Assembly (NCBI GenBank): GCA_902575965.1
Contig: CACGTM010000002.1
Span: 62,001-126,000 of the forward strand
Direction of reading: 5' to 3'
Source of the DNA: an uncultured Alphaproteobacteria bacterium
Lineage (GTDB): Bacteria; Pseudomonadota; Alphaproteobacteria; Rhodospirillales; Rhodospirillaceae
Length of the DNA: 64,000 nucleotides
Shown: positions 1-11,518 of the stretch, piece by piece
How the letters are laid out: every line of letters starts with the position of its first letter
Numbering within the stretch: position 1 is the stretch's first letter
Notes under the pieces: model-generated
Told to the model about the DNA's origin: nothing
The model's database searches: none
What the model saw: the letters and a program-made list of their open reading frames with translations, nothing else
Program-made: the position numbers and the translations under genes

Positions 1-684
1 ATGGATGGTGATCTTCAAAATGACCCAAATGACATAAAAATCCTTTTAGATGCAATAGATGAAGGCTATGAAGTTGCATCAGGATGGAGAAAAAATAGGA
101 AAGATGTTTTTTGGACAAAGGTACTCCCTTCTAGAATAGCGAACTGGCTCATTTCATGGATTTCTGGCGTAAAACTAAAAGACTATGGTTGCACTCTCAA
201 AGCCTATAAAAAAAGCGTTCTTGGAGGATTTCGTCTTTATGGTGAAATGCATCGTTTTGTTCCAATCTATGCAGACTGGCAAGGTGCAAGGATCAAGGAA
301 GTTGAGGTAAACCATCGGCCACGTATAAATGGAAAGTCTAATTATGGCCTTAGAAGAATTTTTAAGGTTTTATTAGACCTACTAGTTGTAAAATTCCTTA
401 CCCAATATGATGGCAAACCAATTTATATGTTTGGAATAGCCGGTTTTAGTTTTTTTACTATTTCTTTTTTTGCAGGTGTATGGGCAGTATATCTGAAATT
501 TTTTGATAACACGCCATTTATTTCGACACCCCTTCCTTTACTATTTACATTAGGTTTTATAACTGGGGTTATTTGTATCTTGATGGGACTCCTTGCTGAA
601 GTTCTGATTAGAATCTACTATGAATCTTTAAATAAAAAACAGTACATAATAGATGATGAGCATAAAAAGAAAGGTGCCTTATGA
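1..684 (+). CDS. Family 2 glycosyltransferase (DPM1/ArnC-like) with C-terminal TM helices; N-terminus lies outside the window
   Basis: Begins at the internal MDGDLQNDP motif typical of mid-domain GT2; two hydrophobic C-terminal segments. Confidence 0.8.
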   Translation: MDGDLQNDPNDIKILLDAIDEGYEVASGWRKNRKDVFWTKVLPSRIANWLISWISGVKLKDYGCTLKAYKKSVLGGFRLYGEMHRFVPIYADWQGARIKEVEVNHRPRINGKSNYGLRRIFKVLLDLLVVKFLTQYDGKPIYMFGIAGFSFFTISFFAGVWAVYLKFFDNTPFISTPLPLLFTLGFITGVICILMGLLAEVLIRIYYESLNKKQYIIDDEHKKKGAL

Positions 685-715
685 AACTAACTTCAAATAT
701 TTCTGAAATATAGAT

Positions 716-2569
716 ATGTGTGGCTTAACAGGGTTTATTGGCTCTGGTGATGAAAAAGTTCTTCAGCACATGACTGGGCTATTAACACACAGAGGGCCTG
801 ATAGCTCTGGTTACTACATTGATGATGTAAATAAAATATTCATTGGACATCGTCGTCTAGAGGTTATTGATGTTTTAAACGGTTCTCAACCTATGCTAGA
901 CGAAAAAAAAGATATTTGTGTAGTTTATAATGGTGAAATTTATAATCATAAAAAATTAAGAAAAGAACTAGAGTCTTTTGGACATAGATTTAAAACAAGT
1001 CATTCAGATACAGAAGTAATTCTTCATGGCTGGAAGCACTGGGGTAAGAGAATTTTAGAAAAAATTGATGGCATGTTTTCCATAGCTATATATGATAAGA
1101 AGCAGCAAACCTTTTTTTTAGCCAGGGATAGGTTTGGTGAAAAGCCATTGTATTATTCTAAAAAAAGAAACACACTTGCATTTAGCTCAGAAATTAAACC
1201 ATTGCTTGAACATCCTGAATATAAACAGGCATCCTTTTCATCAATTGCATTACAAAAGTATTTTGCGCATGGATTCTTTCCTTCTCCTCATACTCCTTTT
1301 TCTGAGGTATATAAACTTCCGCCTGGCCATCTTCTAAAAGTTGATTTAAGAGACTTGTCCATTGAGCTAAGTCATTATTGGAAATTTGAAATATGCTACG
1401 ACAATGATAAGGATTTCAAAGAAAATGATTTAATAGAAGAGTTAGAAGCACTTCTGTTTAGGTCTGTATCTGATCGCTTAGAGTCTGATGTACCCCTAGG
1501 ATTATTTCTCTCAGGCGGGATTGACTCGAGTTCTATTCTTGCATGTGCCTCTTTAAAATCAAGCGAGAAAAAAATAAAGACGTTCTCAATTGGCTTTTTA
1601 GATAAAAGCTATGATGAAACTAAATATGCTATTCAAGTTGCAGAACATTTTCAAACAGATCATAAAATTAAATATTGCGATATTAATTACCAAAGAAACG
1701 AAATCATTGATCTTTTATCAAACCTTGACGAACCAATAGGCGACCCTTCTATTTACCCTACATATCAACTTTGTAAACTTGCAAAGGAAGAGACAACTGT
1801 AGTTCTCTCTGGTGATGGAGGGGACGAACTATTTGCAGGCTATGATCCATTTAAAGTCTTAAGATATGCTGAAATTTATAACAGAATAGTGCCAAATGTC
1901 TTACATGCTGGGATACAAAAATTTACTAATTTATTGCCTATTTCAGACAAAAATATGAGTTTAGACTTTATTTTGAGAAGAGGTTTTAGAAGCCTAAAAA
2001 AGTCTAAATCTCTGTGGAATCCTCTTTGGCATGCACCATTTGTTGAAAACGACATTGCAGATTTGTTTAATCAGGATGTTAAAACAGAAGAGCTATTTAG
2101 CGAGGTTTTAAAAACATGGGAAGAAAATAAAAAACTGAACATTATTGACCAGACACTTTTATTTTATACACGTTTTTATTTACCTGAGAATATATTGATG
2201 AAAACTGATCGCTCCAGCATGAAGCTTGGACTTGAAGTAAGAAGCCCGTTCTTATCTAAAGATATTGCAGATTTTGCGCAAAAATTACCATCTCACTTTA
2301 AAATAAGGAATGGTATAACAAAATGGATATTAAAGAAAGCAATGAGCAAACATCTTCCCAATAATATATTACATAGAAAAAAGAAAGGATTTGGCATACC
2401 CGTTTCAAAATGGCTAAGGACTCTTCCAATGCCCAATAATAAGATTAATGAAATTAATACGAATATGCTTAATCAAAAGTGGCTAAAACATAAGAGCAGA
2501 GAAATCGACGAAAGAGGTGCACTTTGGTGCTGGTTAGCTTTATCACAAACATACCAGGGTAAAATATGA
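716..2569 (+). CDS. asnB: Asparagine synthase (glutamine-hydrolysing)-like amidotransferase
   Basis: N-terminal MCGLTGF (Cys2 nucleophile), HRGPDSSG, LFLSGGIDSSSI PP-loop; 617 aa. Confidence 0.88.
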   Translation: MCGLTGFIGSGDEKVLQHMTGLLTHRGPDSSGYYIDDVNKIFIGHRRLEVIDVLNGSQPMLDEKKDICVVYNGEIYNHKKLRKELESFGHRFKTSHSDTEVILHGWKHWGKRILEKIDGMFSIAIYDKKQQTFFLARDRFGEKPLYYSKKRNTLAFSSEIKPLLEHPEYKQASFSSIALQKYFAHGFFPSPHTPFSEVYKLPPGHLLKVDLRDLSIELSHYWKFEICYDNDKDFKENDLIEELEALLFRSVSDRLESDVPLGLFLSGGIDSSSILACASLKSSEKKIKTFSIGFLDKSYDETKYAIQVAEHFQTDHKIKYCDINYQRNEIIDLLSNLDEPIGDPSIYPTYQLCKLAKEETTVVLSGDGGDELFAGYDPFKVLRYAEIYNRIVPNVLHAGIQKFTNLLPISDKNMSLDFILRRGFRSLKKSKSLWNPLWHAPFVENDIADLFNQDVKTEELFSEVLKTWEENKKLNIIDQTLLFYTRFYLPENILMKTDRSSMKLGLEVRSPFLSKDIADFAQKLPSHFKIRNGITKWILKKAMSKHLPNNILHRKKKGFGIPVSKWLRTLPMPNNKINEINTNMLNQKWLKHKSREIDERGALWCWLALSQTYQGKI

Positions 2570-3462
2570 GCTTATCAAAAAAAATATCTTCTGGTTTTTG
2601 CTATGTCTCAGAAGATGTTTTTAATCTTGTAAAAAACACACAGGGTGAATACTTTAAAAAAATACAAGGCCTTTCACCCGTTGAGTTTGCTATGGACACT
2701 TTAAATCCAATCAGGGCAACAGAATCTGCCAAAATACTAAAGCGTTATACTCCCATCAAGAAAATGAAAGTGCTTGAAATTGGTTCCGGTTGTGGAGTTA
2801 CACATGTTTCCTGGACAAAATTATTTGACATTAATGGTTTTGCAGTAGAACCAGAAGGTGAAGGCTTCAGCAATTCTGCATTAGTTGCCAGAAAACTTCT
2901 AAAAGAAAATGGATTGAACCCTAATAAAATTATTAATGCAAGGGGAGAGGAACTTCCTTTCGATGATAACATGTTTGATATAGTCTATTCATCAAATGTT
3001 TTAGAGCACGTATCAAATCCCAAAAAAGTAATAACTGAGGCCATAAGAGTGGTGAAAAAAAACGGAATAGTACAAATAGTGTGTCCTAATTATCTGTCAT
3101 ACTTTGATGGACATTACGGTGCATTTCATCCCCCAATTTTTTCTAATAAATTTTTTTGCTGGTGGATGAAAAATATTTATAAAAAAAATCCTGACTTTGC
3201 AAAAACTATTAGAACAGAAATCAATCCAATATGGTCATTAAAACAAATTAAAGCACTACCTAACGCAAGACTTCTCGGGCTTGGCGAAAACATATTTTTT
3301 GAAAGAATGATAAGTGGAGATGTTAGTGAACTCAATGGGTTAAAGAATTTAAGCAGCATTGTTAATATTATAAAAAAAATTAAACTTGATAAAACTTTAG
3401 CAAGATTCATTATAATGATTAAGGGATGGACACCACTCATAATAAGCATAAAAAAAGTTTAA
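2566..3462 (+). CDS. Class I SAM-dependent methyltransferase
   Basis: VLEIGSGCGVTHVSW motif I, SSNVLEHVSNP; start overlaps asnB stop. Confidence 0.75.
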   Translation: MSLSKKISSGFCYVSEDVFNLVKNTQGEYFKKIQGLSPVEFAMDTLNPIRATESAKILKRYTPIKKMKVLEIGSGCGVTHVSWTKLFDINGFAVEPEGEGFSNSALVARKLLKENGLNPNKIINARGEELPFDDNMFDIVYSSNVLEHVSNPKKVITEAIRVVKKNGIVQIVCPNYLSYFDGHYGAFHPPIFSNKFFCWWMKNIYKKNPDFAKTIRTEINPIWSLKQIKALPNARLLGLGENIFFERMISGDVSELNGLKNLSSIVNIIKKIKLDKTLARFIIMIKGWTPLIISIKKV

Positions 3463-4358
3463 GTTCTGTAATTTAATAAATTCAAGATAAAGCCAATCAA
3501 GGCGCCAATAAGAGTCAAAAAAAGAAGTAATATTGATAATAAAAAAGCTTTCAATGATGATACCCCAAAAAAACCTAGTAACGTAATCAGTGTTAGCTCT
3601 CTTATACCTATACCTGCGAGTGATACAGGCAAAATAAGAATAATTGATAGAAGTCCAGTAACGGAGAACCAGCAAAATAGACTTATTTCAATTCCTATAG
3701 AATGTCCGAGGCTCCTAACAATTATAACTGACAAAATCTGGAAACAAAAACCTAGGATTATAGATAGTAATATGTTCTTAAGAGATAGGTTTTTTGAATA
3801 TAAAAATCTTCTATTAATTCTAATATTTACAAATATTCTTTCTACAAAACGGAATAATGTACCTGAGAAGAAAACAAACGGTGTTAGAAAGGCTAAAAAG
3901 ACTAGTGACAAAAATATAAAAATATAAGAAATCTCTTCAGGCATCAGGAGAAGGCCTAAAACCGTTAAGATAGTAAGAGAAAAAAGGCCTGTTATTTTAT
4001 CAAAAAAAACAATTGATATAATTTCTCCAATATTATCATTTGGGCGTATTAAATTATAAGCCTTAATAACATCACCAAATATTTGTCCAGGGAGTGCCGT
4101 TCCATAAAATAAAGATATAAATGTAAATCTAGTAATTTCACTTAAGGACCTATCTTTAATAATAATTTTTAATTTTACTGCATTCATTAAATGAGCAAAA
4201 ATATATAATACGACCGGAAATAAAAGCTCAATTAGATTTAATTTTTTTACATTTTCAAAAAGCTGTTTAGTGTCAATCTGATTAAAAAGATAAATTAAAA
4301 CCAAAAGACTAAAAACTACTTTAAAAATATATATGCTAAAATTATAAAATTTATGCAT
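3459..4358 (-). CDS. Flippase-like integral membrane protein (UPF0104/AglD, lysylphosphatidylglycerol synthase TM-region family)
   Basis: Multi-TM protein with LPGQIFGDVIKAYNL and SLAGIGIREL motifs typical of this family. Confidence 0.75.
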   Translation of the reverse strand: MHKFYNFSIYIFKVVFSLLVLIYLFNQIDTKQLFENVKKLNLIELLFPVVLYIFAHLMNAVKLKIIIKDRSLSEITRFTFISLFYGTALPGQIFGDVIKAYNLIRPNDNIGEIISIVFFDKITGLFSLTILTVLGLLLMPEEISYIFIFLSLVFLAFLTPFVFFSGTLFRFVERIFVNIRINRRFLYSKNLSLKNILLSIILGFCFQILSVIIVRSLGHSIGIEISLFCWFSVTGLLSIILILPVSLAGIGIRELTLITLLGFFGVSSLKAFLLSILLLFLTLIGALIGFILNLLNYRT

Positions 4359-4457
4359 ATAACATATACCTCTTTATTAAAATCTGTTTATACTCTGAGA
4401 TTAAATAGCAAACAATAATTCTATTAATGAATATAGCTTAATTAAAAATAAAGAAAT

Positions 4458-5618
4458 ATGACAAAGAAAAAATTTCTATTGATTAATTATGAGTATCCAC
4501 CGCTTGGGGGCGGAGGTGGTAATGCTACTTATTCGATTGCTAAAGAGCTGGCAAATAATGGAGCAAGTGTTACAGTATTAACATCCAGCTATAAAGGTAT
4601 AGCGAAGTATGAGAAAAAGGGAAATATTCAGGTAATAAGGATATGGGGCGGACGTAGAAAATTAGAAAAATGCAGTATATTTGAGATGCTGTTATTCTTG
4701 TGCAATGGTCTTTTAAAATCCAAAGATATTTCAAAAGAAATTAAACCAAATGCATGTTTAATTTTCTTTTCGCTTCCAACTGGTCCTATTGGCTGGTGGA
4801 TAAAAAAAAGTCTTGGTATCCCTTATATTGTGTCCCTTCAAGGGGGCGATGTCCCTGGCTTTATGAATAAAGAGCTCCATATTTATCACCTCCTAACAGG
4901 TTTTATTACTCGAAATGTCTGGAAAAAAGCAGAATTTGTTGTTGCAAATTCAGAAGGTCTTGCAAAACTCGCTAGAGAATTTATGCAATCTGCCAACCAT
5001 AAAGTGATTCCTGCAGGCGTTGATTCACAAGTTTTTAGCCCAATAGATAAATCTAATGTAAAATCTAAAGTGAAATTACTTTTTGTTGGAAGATTGGTTT
5101 ATCAAAAGGGATTGGATATTTTATTTGATGCATTGATAAAAATTAAAGATAAGAATTTATGGTATTTAAATATTGTAGGGGATGGACCACTCAAAAAAGA
5201 GCTTATTAAAAAAGCAAAAGAGCTTCACCTTGATAAAAACATACATTTTCATGGGTGGAAAAACCGAGAACAACTTTTACGATTTTATAAAAATAATGAC
5301 ATCTTTCTTCTTCCTTCTAGAGATGAAGGAATGCCAAATGTAATGTTAGAAGCTATGGCTTCAGGGCTCGCAATAATAGGCACAAAAGTTTCAGGGTTAG
5401 AAGAGGTTATTATTAATGATAATAATGGACTTCTAGTAGAGAAAGAAAATCCGCATGAACTTTATGAAGCAATAGACAGTCTTATTAGAAATAAAAATAT
5501 TGTATCAGAATTAGGTAATAATGCTTCCTCTTTCGTTAAAAAAAATTATAGCTGGAGAAGTGTAGCCCAGTCCTATATGTATTTGCTAGAACATGTGTCA
5601 GAGAAGACAAATGAATAA
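4458..5618 (+). CDS. Family 4 (GT-B) glycosyltransferase
   Basis: YEYPPLGGGGGNATY, LLFVGRLVYQKGLDIL, SRDEGMPNVMLEAMASG motifs. Confidence 0.88.
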   Translation: MTKKKFLLINYEYPPLGGGGGNATYSIAKELANNGASVTVLTSSYKGIAKYEKKGNIQVIRIWGGRRKLEKCSIFEMLLFLCNGLLKSKDISKEIKPNACLIFFSLPTGPIGWWIKKSLGIPYIVSLQGGDVPGFMNKELHIYHLLTGFITRNVWKKAEFVVANSEGLAKLAREFMQSANHKVIPAGVDSQVFSPIDKSNVKSKVKLLFVGRLVYQKGLDILFDALIKIKDKNLWYLNIVGDGPLKKELIKKAKELHLDKNIHFHGWKNREQLLRFYKNNDIFLLPSRDEGMPNVMLEAMASGLAIIGTKVSGLEEVIINDNNGLLVEKENPHELYEAIDSLIRNKNIVSELGNNASSFVKKNYSWRSVAQSYMYLLEHVSEKTNE

Positions 5619-6321
5619 AGAAATTTATGAGACCTTATGGGAAACTGGGTGGGAAGATGCGCGTCATTATGGTCCCATTGCAAGACATAGTCGAAGGATT
5701 ATTAATGAAATGATTAAAGATTTGAATATTGCCTCAGTACTTGATGTTGGTTGTGGAGAATGTTCACTATTAAACACAATTTTCCAGAATCATTGTCCTT
5801 CATCAATATCAGGAATTGACATTTCTAATAAAGCATTAAAAATCTGTCAAAATTTATTTCCTAATGGCTCTTTTTACAAATTAGATATAACAAAAGACAA
5901 ACTAGAAGAAAACTTCGACTTAATTATTTCAGCTGACGTCATAGAGCATCTTGATAATGATCAAGCCGCGATAAAAAATATGTCAGCCATGCTTAACCCA
6001 TCTGGGAGATTAATTATATCCACTTTGTTAGGTGAAATGCGTGAAGTTGAGAGACAGGTGGGACACCTAAGAAATTATAGTAAAAAGGATTTATTAAAAA
6101 AAATAAACAATGCAGGATTACAAATTGAACATGTGACAACTTGGGGCTGGCCATTTTTTTCCCCTTTTTATAGAAACTTACTAAATTTAATAGGCAATAA
6201 AGGTACCATGGGTAAATTTGGACTAATCAGAAAAATGATTTGTAACATTCTTTACTATATATTCTACTTTAATTCATCAAGTAAAGGGGACTATATATTC
6301 ATAAGAGCTAAGCGAATATAG
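5611..6321 (+). CDS. Class I SAM-dependent methyltransferase
   Basis: VLDVGCGECSLL, DLIISADVIEHL; ATG at 5611 preferred over the ORF start at 5593; overlaps upstream GT4 stop. Confidence 0.75.
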   Translation: MNKEIYETLWETGWEDARHYGPIARHSRRIINEMIKDLNIASVLDVGCGECSLLNTIFQNHCPSSISGIDISNKALKICQNLFPNGSFYKLDITKDKLEENFDLIISADVIEHLDNDQAAIKNMSAMLNPSGRLIISTLLGEMREVERQVGHLRNYSKKDLLKKINNAGLQIEHVTTWGWPFFSPFYRNLLNLIGNKGTMGKFGLIRKMICNILYYIFYFNSSSKGDYIFIRAKRI

Positions 6322-6331
6322 TAAATACGAT

Positions 6332-7627
6332 CTATACTTTTTGCAGTAAGGCTACAAAAAAACCATCAACGCCACCAAAACTCTCCCAAAAAGACGGAAG
6401 CACTCGTATTGTTCCTTTACTGTCAACCCATGAACTTTCAAAATCATCAGTTTTATGTTTGATAGGGAGCAATGACATATTGTACTCCTTTGTTAATGTA
6501 TCAATAAGATATTCGCCTTCCTTTTTTAAAATTGAGCAATTTGAGTAAAGAAGATAGCCTCCGGGTTTAACATAATCATAACCCTTCAAAATCATTTTTT
6601 TCTGTAACTCTATCAATTGAAATATATCTTTATTAGATTTTATGTATGGAATATCTGGATGTCTTCTAATAGTCCCAGTCGAAGAACACGGGGCGTCAAT
6701 CAGCACTGCATCGAATCTATCTTCTGCTTCCCATTTCAAAAAATTATTAATTATTATCTTTGAAGATAAAGACAATCTTTTCAGGTTTTGTTTTAAAATT
6801 TTAGTTCTTTCTGGAGAAATATCAATTGAAGTGACGTCAAAACCTAAGGACAATAACTGAGATGTCTTACCACCCGGCGCCGCACAAACATCAAGAACAC
6901 TTGCAGAACTTTTTAAAAATCTTGATAATAGTTTTACAGGGACTGCAGCAGCGGCATCTTGAATCCACCAAAGACCTTTTTTATACCCCGGAAGCTTTGT
7001 TACTATTCCTTGGTTTTTAACCCTAACACTCCCACCTGGAAGCATAATACCATCAACTTCAGATAAAAATGTTTTAATCATTGAATTATGCTTGAAGGTT
7101 AAGTCTAAATCTGGCTCAGACAAATGAGCCATAGCAATTTTTTCTGCCTCAATAACCCCATAATCATTTATAATGTGTTCACTCAACCATTGAGGTGTGT
7201 TAATTAATAAATTTGTTTCTTCTGAAAGAATATTTTTCTCGTCTCGAATGACTGATCTTAGAACAGAGTTAATAAAGCCGCTCACTCCAGAACAACCAAG
7301 TCTTTTAGACAATTCCACTGAAGTATTTACAGCAGCATAATGTGGGGTTCGTAAAAACAAAATTTGCGCTATACCAATTCTTAAGATATCTTCAACTATC
7401 TTTGACGGTTTTCTGCCTACATATCTAACAAGTATATCGTCAATCTGCCCCAGATGTCTAATTGTAGCCATGGTTAAAAGCTTAACAAAGGCTTTATCTG
7501 AATGCATAAAGCCTTTAGTATAAAGATCAAAAATATCCCTTAAGAAGACTTTTTGCCTTATGGTCTTTGTAAATAATTTATGTACAGCTAATCTTGTATT
7601 TAAATTTTGAATGGAACTTTTCCTCAT
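6332..7627 (-). CDS. rsmB: 16S rRNA (cytosine967-C5)-methyltransferase RsmB/Fmu
   Basis: NusB-like N-terminus plus VLDVCAAPGGKT, DAPCSSTGTIRRHPD, NCSI motifs. Confidence 0.9.
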   Translation of the reverse strand: MRKSSIQNLNTRLAVHKLFTKTIRQKVFLRDIFDLYTKGFMHSDKAFVKLLTMATIRHLGQIDDILVRYVGRKPSKIVEDILRIGIAQILFLRTPHYAAVNTSVELSKRLGCSGVSGFINSVLRSVIRDEKNILSEETNLLINTPQWLSEHIINDYGVIEAEKIAMAHLSEPDLDLTFKHNSMIKTFLSEVDGIMLPGGSVRVKNQGIVTKLPGYKKGLWWIQDAAAAVPVKLLSRFLKSSASVLDVCAAPGGKTSQLLSLGFDVTSIDISPERTKILKQNLKRLSLSSKIIINNFLKWEAEDRFDAVLIDAPCSSTGTIRRHPDIPYIKSNKDIFQLIELQKKMILKGYDYVKPGGYLLYSNCSILKKEGEYLIDTLTKEYNMSLLPIKHKTDDFESSWVDSKGTIRVLPSFWESFGGVDGFFVALLQKV

Positions 7628-7726
7628 ATGTATGATAGAAGTGAATAGTAAAATAATAATTCATAGTTATAAATTATATTTACAATGTGGTGAATAGATT
7701 AAGTATTCAATTAGAGTGGTTTCGAA

Positions 7727-9241
7727 ATGTCAAATAGCTTCAATCTTATAATCATTGGCGCTGGTACTGCAGGTATCCCTGCCGCAATTTTTGCATCAGG
7801 TAGAACAAACAGAATATTAGTGGTTGATGCGGCCCCAAAAATTGGAGGAACACTGCATTTAAGCTCTGGCCAAATGAGTGCGGCAGGGACAAAATTACAA
7901 GAAAGAAAAGGTATAAAAGACTCTCCTAAGTTACATCTTGAAGATATTATAAGAATCTCTAAAGGAACAGCTAATTATGAACTTGCAAAACTTGCAGTTT
8001 ATAATGCATCCGATACATTAGACTGGCTAGAAGACCTTGGCTTTACTCCACTTAAAGATCATCCTGTTAAAGGACAGGCCCATGAACCTTATAGTGTAAA
8101 TAGATATGTCTGGGCAAATGAACTTGGTCTGTCTATTTTAAAAACAATTAATCAACCATTTGAAAAAGCAATAAATGACGAAAAGGTAGATCTACAATTA
8201 AATACCAGGGTTACTAAAATTTTGACTAGTAGCTCAGCAGATATAGAGGGTGTTGAGGTAATAAACGCATCTGGAGATACAAAAAAATTTTTTTCAAGTA
8301 AAATAATCATAGCTTCGGGAGGTTATGTGGCAAACGCAAAAATGTATAGTCGTTTTTCGGGCCACCCCGCATACGGAAAACATAGCTATCCGTATTGTTT
8401 AGGAGATAGTATATCCCTCGGCGAAAATCTAAATGCACAAACCTGGGGTAAAGAAAATTATCTTACAAGCTTTGGTGTTATAATGAACTCATATGATGTC
8501 CCAAGCACAGTAAGATTGAGACAAATTCATTGGCCAGAAAGGCGTATGCCTTGGGAAATTTATGTAAACAAGGAAGGTAAGCGCTTTATTAGAGAAGATG
8601 AACCAAGCGTGGATAAAAGAGAACATTCAATACTCAATCAAGCTGATCTGCGTCATTGGATAATTTTTGACACAGAAATATTAGAAAATTCTCCATCTAT
8701 CTTTAAAGACTTCTCAAAAGAAGACACTAAACAAGCGGCTAAAAATAATGAACCAATGTTTTATATGGCTGATGATATAGTTTCATTATCAGCTAAAGCT
8801 GGAATAAATGGAGAAAATCTTAAGGTAACTATAGAGGATTACAATAGGGCTCAGTCAGATGGAAAAGATATTTTTAAAAGAATACATATGCCAAAAAAAA
8901 TAGAAAAGCCTCCATACTATGCAATCAGATCCCAGGCAATGTCAGTTTCCAGTAGTGTTGGCTTAAGGGTTAATAGTAGCCTAGAAGTAATTAATAATAA
9001 TATGGAACCAATAAAAGGGCTGTATGCTGCAGGGGAAGCCATAGGTCAAGGCGCCCTTATGGGAAGTTCATTTTGTGGTGGAATGCTTGTTACACCTGCA
9101 CTTACTTTTGGAAGGTTATTAGGAGAAAAAATTATACCGCTAAACCCTATAAGCAATACATCTGAAGTTAATGGACCAGAGGGTCTAGAACCAACCCGTT
9201 TTGGAGACTGGGAAAAAAATGGAAGATGTAGTGATTTCTAG
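7727..9241 (+). CDS. FAD-dependent oxidoreductase (fumarate reductase/3-ketosteroid dehydrogenase flavoprotein family), substrate unknown
   Basis: [15 protein letters not shown] dinucleotide-binding motif, [16 protein letters not shown]-terminal [22 protein letters not shown]. Confidence 0.8.
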   Translation: MSNSFNLIIIGAGTAGIPAAIFASGRTNRILVVDAAPKIGGTLHLSSGQMSAAGTKLQERKGIKDSPKLHLEDIIRISKGTANYELAKLAVYNASDTLDWLEDLGFTPLKDHPVKGQAHEPYSVNRYVWANELGLSILKTINQPFEKAINDEKVDLQLNTRVTKILTSSSADIEGVEVINASGDTKKFFSSKIIIASGGYVANAKMYSRFSGHPAYGKHSYPYCLGDSISLGENLNAQTWGKENYLTSFGVIMNSYDVPSTVRLRQIHWPERRMPWEIYVNKEGKRFIREDEPSVDKREHSILNQADLRHWIIFDTEILENSPSIFKDFSKEDTKQAAKNNEPMFYMADDIVSLSAKAGINGENLKVTIEDYNRAQSDGKDIFKRIHMPKKIEKPPYYAIRSQAMSVSSSVGLRVNSSLEVINNNMEPIKGLYAAGEAIGQGALMGSSFCGGMLVTPALTFGRLLGEKIIPLNPISNTSEVNGPEGLEPTRFGDWEKNGRCSDF

Positions 9242-11190
9242 ATATTAATTACTTCTCTACTATTAATTATCAATTCCTCAACTACATCTGGATCAGCTAA
9301 AGTTGAAGTATCACCTATAGTATTAATATCATTTTCGGCTATCTTTCTTAAAATTCTTCGCATTATTTTTCCTGATCTTGTTTTTGGTAGTGAAGGGGCC
9401 CACTGCAAGTAGTCGGGTTTTGCTATTGATCCGATATCTTTTTTTACCCACTGAATAAGTTCATTTATAAGCTTATTCGACGGCTTTTCTCCCTCCATCA
9501 ATGTAACAAAGGCATATATACCTTGTCCTTTTATTTCGTGAGGAAATCCAACTACGGCAGCTTCTGCAACAGACACATGGGAAACAAGCGAACTTTCAAT
9601 TTCTGCTGTACCCATCCTATGCCCCGAAACATTAAGAACATCATCTACCCTCCCTGTAATCCAGTAATATCCATCTTTATCTCTTCTACATCCATCCCCG
9701 GTAAAATATAATCCAGGATATTGAGAAAAATATGTGTCGATAAACCTTTGATGGTCTCCGAATACAGTTCTCATTTGACCTGGCCAAGAATTCTTAATAC
9801 ATAAATACCCTTCGGCTTCTCCTTTTAGCTCTTTTCCCATTGAGTCCACTACAATTGGCTCAACACCAAAAAAAGGTAATGTAGCTGAACCTGGCTTTAG
9901 TTCCATGCAACCAGGAAGTGGAGAGATCATAATCCCTCCCGTTTCAGTTTGCCACCAAGTATCAACAATGGGACATCGCTCACCACCAATAACCTTATAA
10001 TACCAACTCCATGCCTCTGGATTAATTGGCTCTCCAACTGAGCCAAGTAACTTTAATGACTTTCTGCTTGTCTTCTCAACAGGTTCACTCCCGTCACGCA
10101 TCAATGACCTTATAGCCGTTGGCGCTGTATAAAATATTTCAACATTGTGTTTGTCAACTATTTCCCAAAAACGACTTGAAGTTGGATAATTAGGAACACC
10201 CTCAAACATCAATGTTTGAGCCCCATTGGCTAAAGGCCCATAGACGATATACGTATGGCCTGTAATCCAACCAACATCTGCTGTACACCAGTAAACAGCC
10301 CTATTAAAATAATCAAAGACAAACTTATGAGTCATTGCAGCGTAAACCATGTAACCACCGGTTGTATGAAGTACGCCCTTTGGCTTTCCTGTTGAACCTG
10401 AAGTGTATAGAATAAAAAGCGGGTCTTCTGCTCTCATTTCTTCATAAGGGCACCATTCAGACTCGTCTTTGATAATATCATGATAAAAAACATCTCTATT
10501 TTTTATCATGCTTGTTTGTGTTGGAGTGTGATTAACTACGATTACTTTGTCTACACATGAACAATGTTCAAGGGCAAGATCTACATTATATTTGAGAGGA
10601 GTTTTTTTTCCACCTCTAACGCCCTCGTTAGCAGTAATGATAATTTTAGCGTTACAGTCATTGATTCTATTCGCCAATGATTGGGGAGAAAAACCTCCAA
10701 AAACAACTGAATGGACCAAGCCAAGCCTTGCACACGCAAGCATTACAACAGCAGACTCTATTATCATTGGTAAGTATATACAAACTCTATCGCCTTTACT
10801 AAGCCCTAGAGCTTTTAATGCGTTCGAAAACTTACAAACCTCAGAATGAAGCTGTCTATAAGTTACTGATTTGGACTCATTCGGGTTATCTGACTCCCAT
10901 ATTATTGCAGTTTGGTCACCTAATGCATCAAGATGCCTATCAAGACAATTATAAGATGCATTAAGTGTCCCATCCTCAAACCATCGAATTGATAAATTAT
11001 CTTTTTCAAAAGAAGAATTATTCACAAGTGAATAGTCTTTTATCCAGTCGATAATTTTTCCATTTTCACCCCAGAATAATTTTGGGTTACGAATAGATTC
11101 TTCATACATCTCTTTATATTCATGAAAGTCAATTGGAGAATCTTTTTTCCATAAAACTTTTTTAATTAAATTTTTCTTTTCATTCATCAC
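9238..11190 (-). CDS. acs: Acetyl-CoA synthetase
   Basis: [28 protein letters not shown]-type region, C-terminal [11 protein letters not shown] acetylation motif; 650 aa. Confidence 0.95.
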   Translation of the reverse strand: MMNEKKNLIKKVLWKKDSPIDFHEYKEMYEESIRNPKLFWGENGKIIDWIKDYSLVNNSSFEKDNLSIRWFEDGTLNASYNCLDRHLDALGDQTAIIWESDNPNESKSVTYRQLHSEVCKFSNALKALGLSKGDRVCIYLPMIIESAVVMLACARLGLVHSVVFGGFSPQSLANRINDCNAKIIITANEGVRGGKKTPLKYNVDLALEHCSCVDKVIVVNHTPTQTSMIKNRDVFYHDIIKDESEWCPYEEMRAEDPLFILYTSGSTGKPKGVLHTTGGYMVYAAMTHKFVFDYFNRAVYWCTADVGWITGHTYIVYGPLANGAQTLMFEGVPNYPTSSRFWEIVDKHNVEIFYTAPTAIRSLMRDGSEPVEKTSRKSLKLLGSVGEPINPEAWSWYYKVIGGERCPIVDTWWQTETGGIMISPLPGCMELKPGSATLPFFGVEPIVVDSMGKELKGEAEGYLCIKNSWPGQMRTVFGDHQRFIDTYFSQYPGLYFTGDGCRRDKDGYYWITGRVDDVLNVSGHRMGTAEIESSLVSHVSVAEAAVVGFPHEIKGQGIYAFVTLMEGEKPSNKLINELIQWVKKDIGSIAKPDYLQWAPSLPKTRSGKIMRRILRKIAENDINTIGDTSTLADPDVVEELIINSREVINI

Positions 11191-11489
11191 TCAGAGCTTT
11201 TTGTTTGTTTCAAAGGCAGTATATTTTTTGTTAACCTAATAATAACATTTTCAAAAAGATTATTTTTAAAGTAAGGCTCTTGATTTATCCATTCTCTAGC
11301 CTGTTCACAATCACTGAAATTTAAGATATACAAGCTTCCCTTAAAAGTCTCTCCATCATCATGAAGCAATGGACCAACGAATGTGCCATCAGGTAAATTT
11401 TGCTTAAGCCATTCAAGGTGTTCTGGCCTAGTTCTTAGACGAAGGTCTAAACTATCTGACTTATCTATACATATTATGGCAACTGGCAT
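11187..11489 (-). CDS. YCII-related domain protein
   Basis: ~100 aa; [10 protein letters not shown]...[21 protein letters not shown]...AREWI..EPY pattern; next to gpsA. Confidence 0.8.
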   Translation of the reverse strand: MPVAIICIDKSDSLDLRLRTRPEHLEWLKQNLPDGTFVGPLLHDDGETFKGSLYILNFSDCEQAREWINQEPYFKNNLFENVIIRLTKNILPLKQTKSSE

Positions 11490-11518
11490 GATGTTTCCTT
11501 AATAATTCAATATATCAA

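Noticed and set aside
1134-1337. Many 60-110 aa ORFs inside or antisense to larger genes (e.g. 1134-1337, 2745-2972, 3177-3449, 10547-10849, 21400-21714, 34636-34965)
   Set aside because: They overlap strongly supported genes, lack recognisable motifs or plausible start contexts, and are expected by chance.
3397-3675. 92-aa minus-strand ORF at the junction of the methyltransferase and flippase-like genes
   Set aside because: Out of frame with the clear membrane-protein ORF 3459-4358; no motif support.
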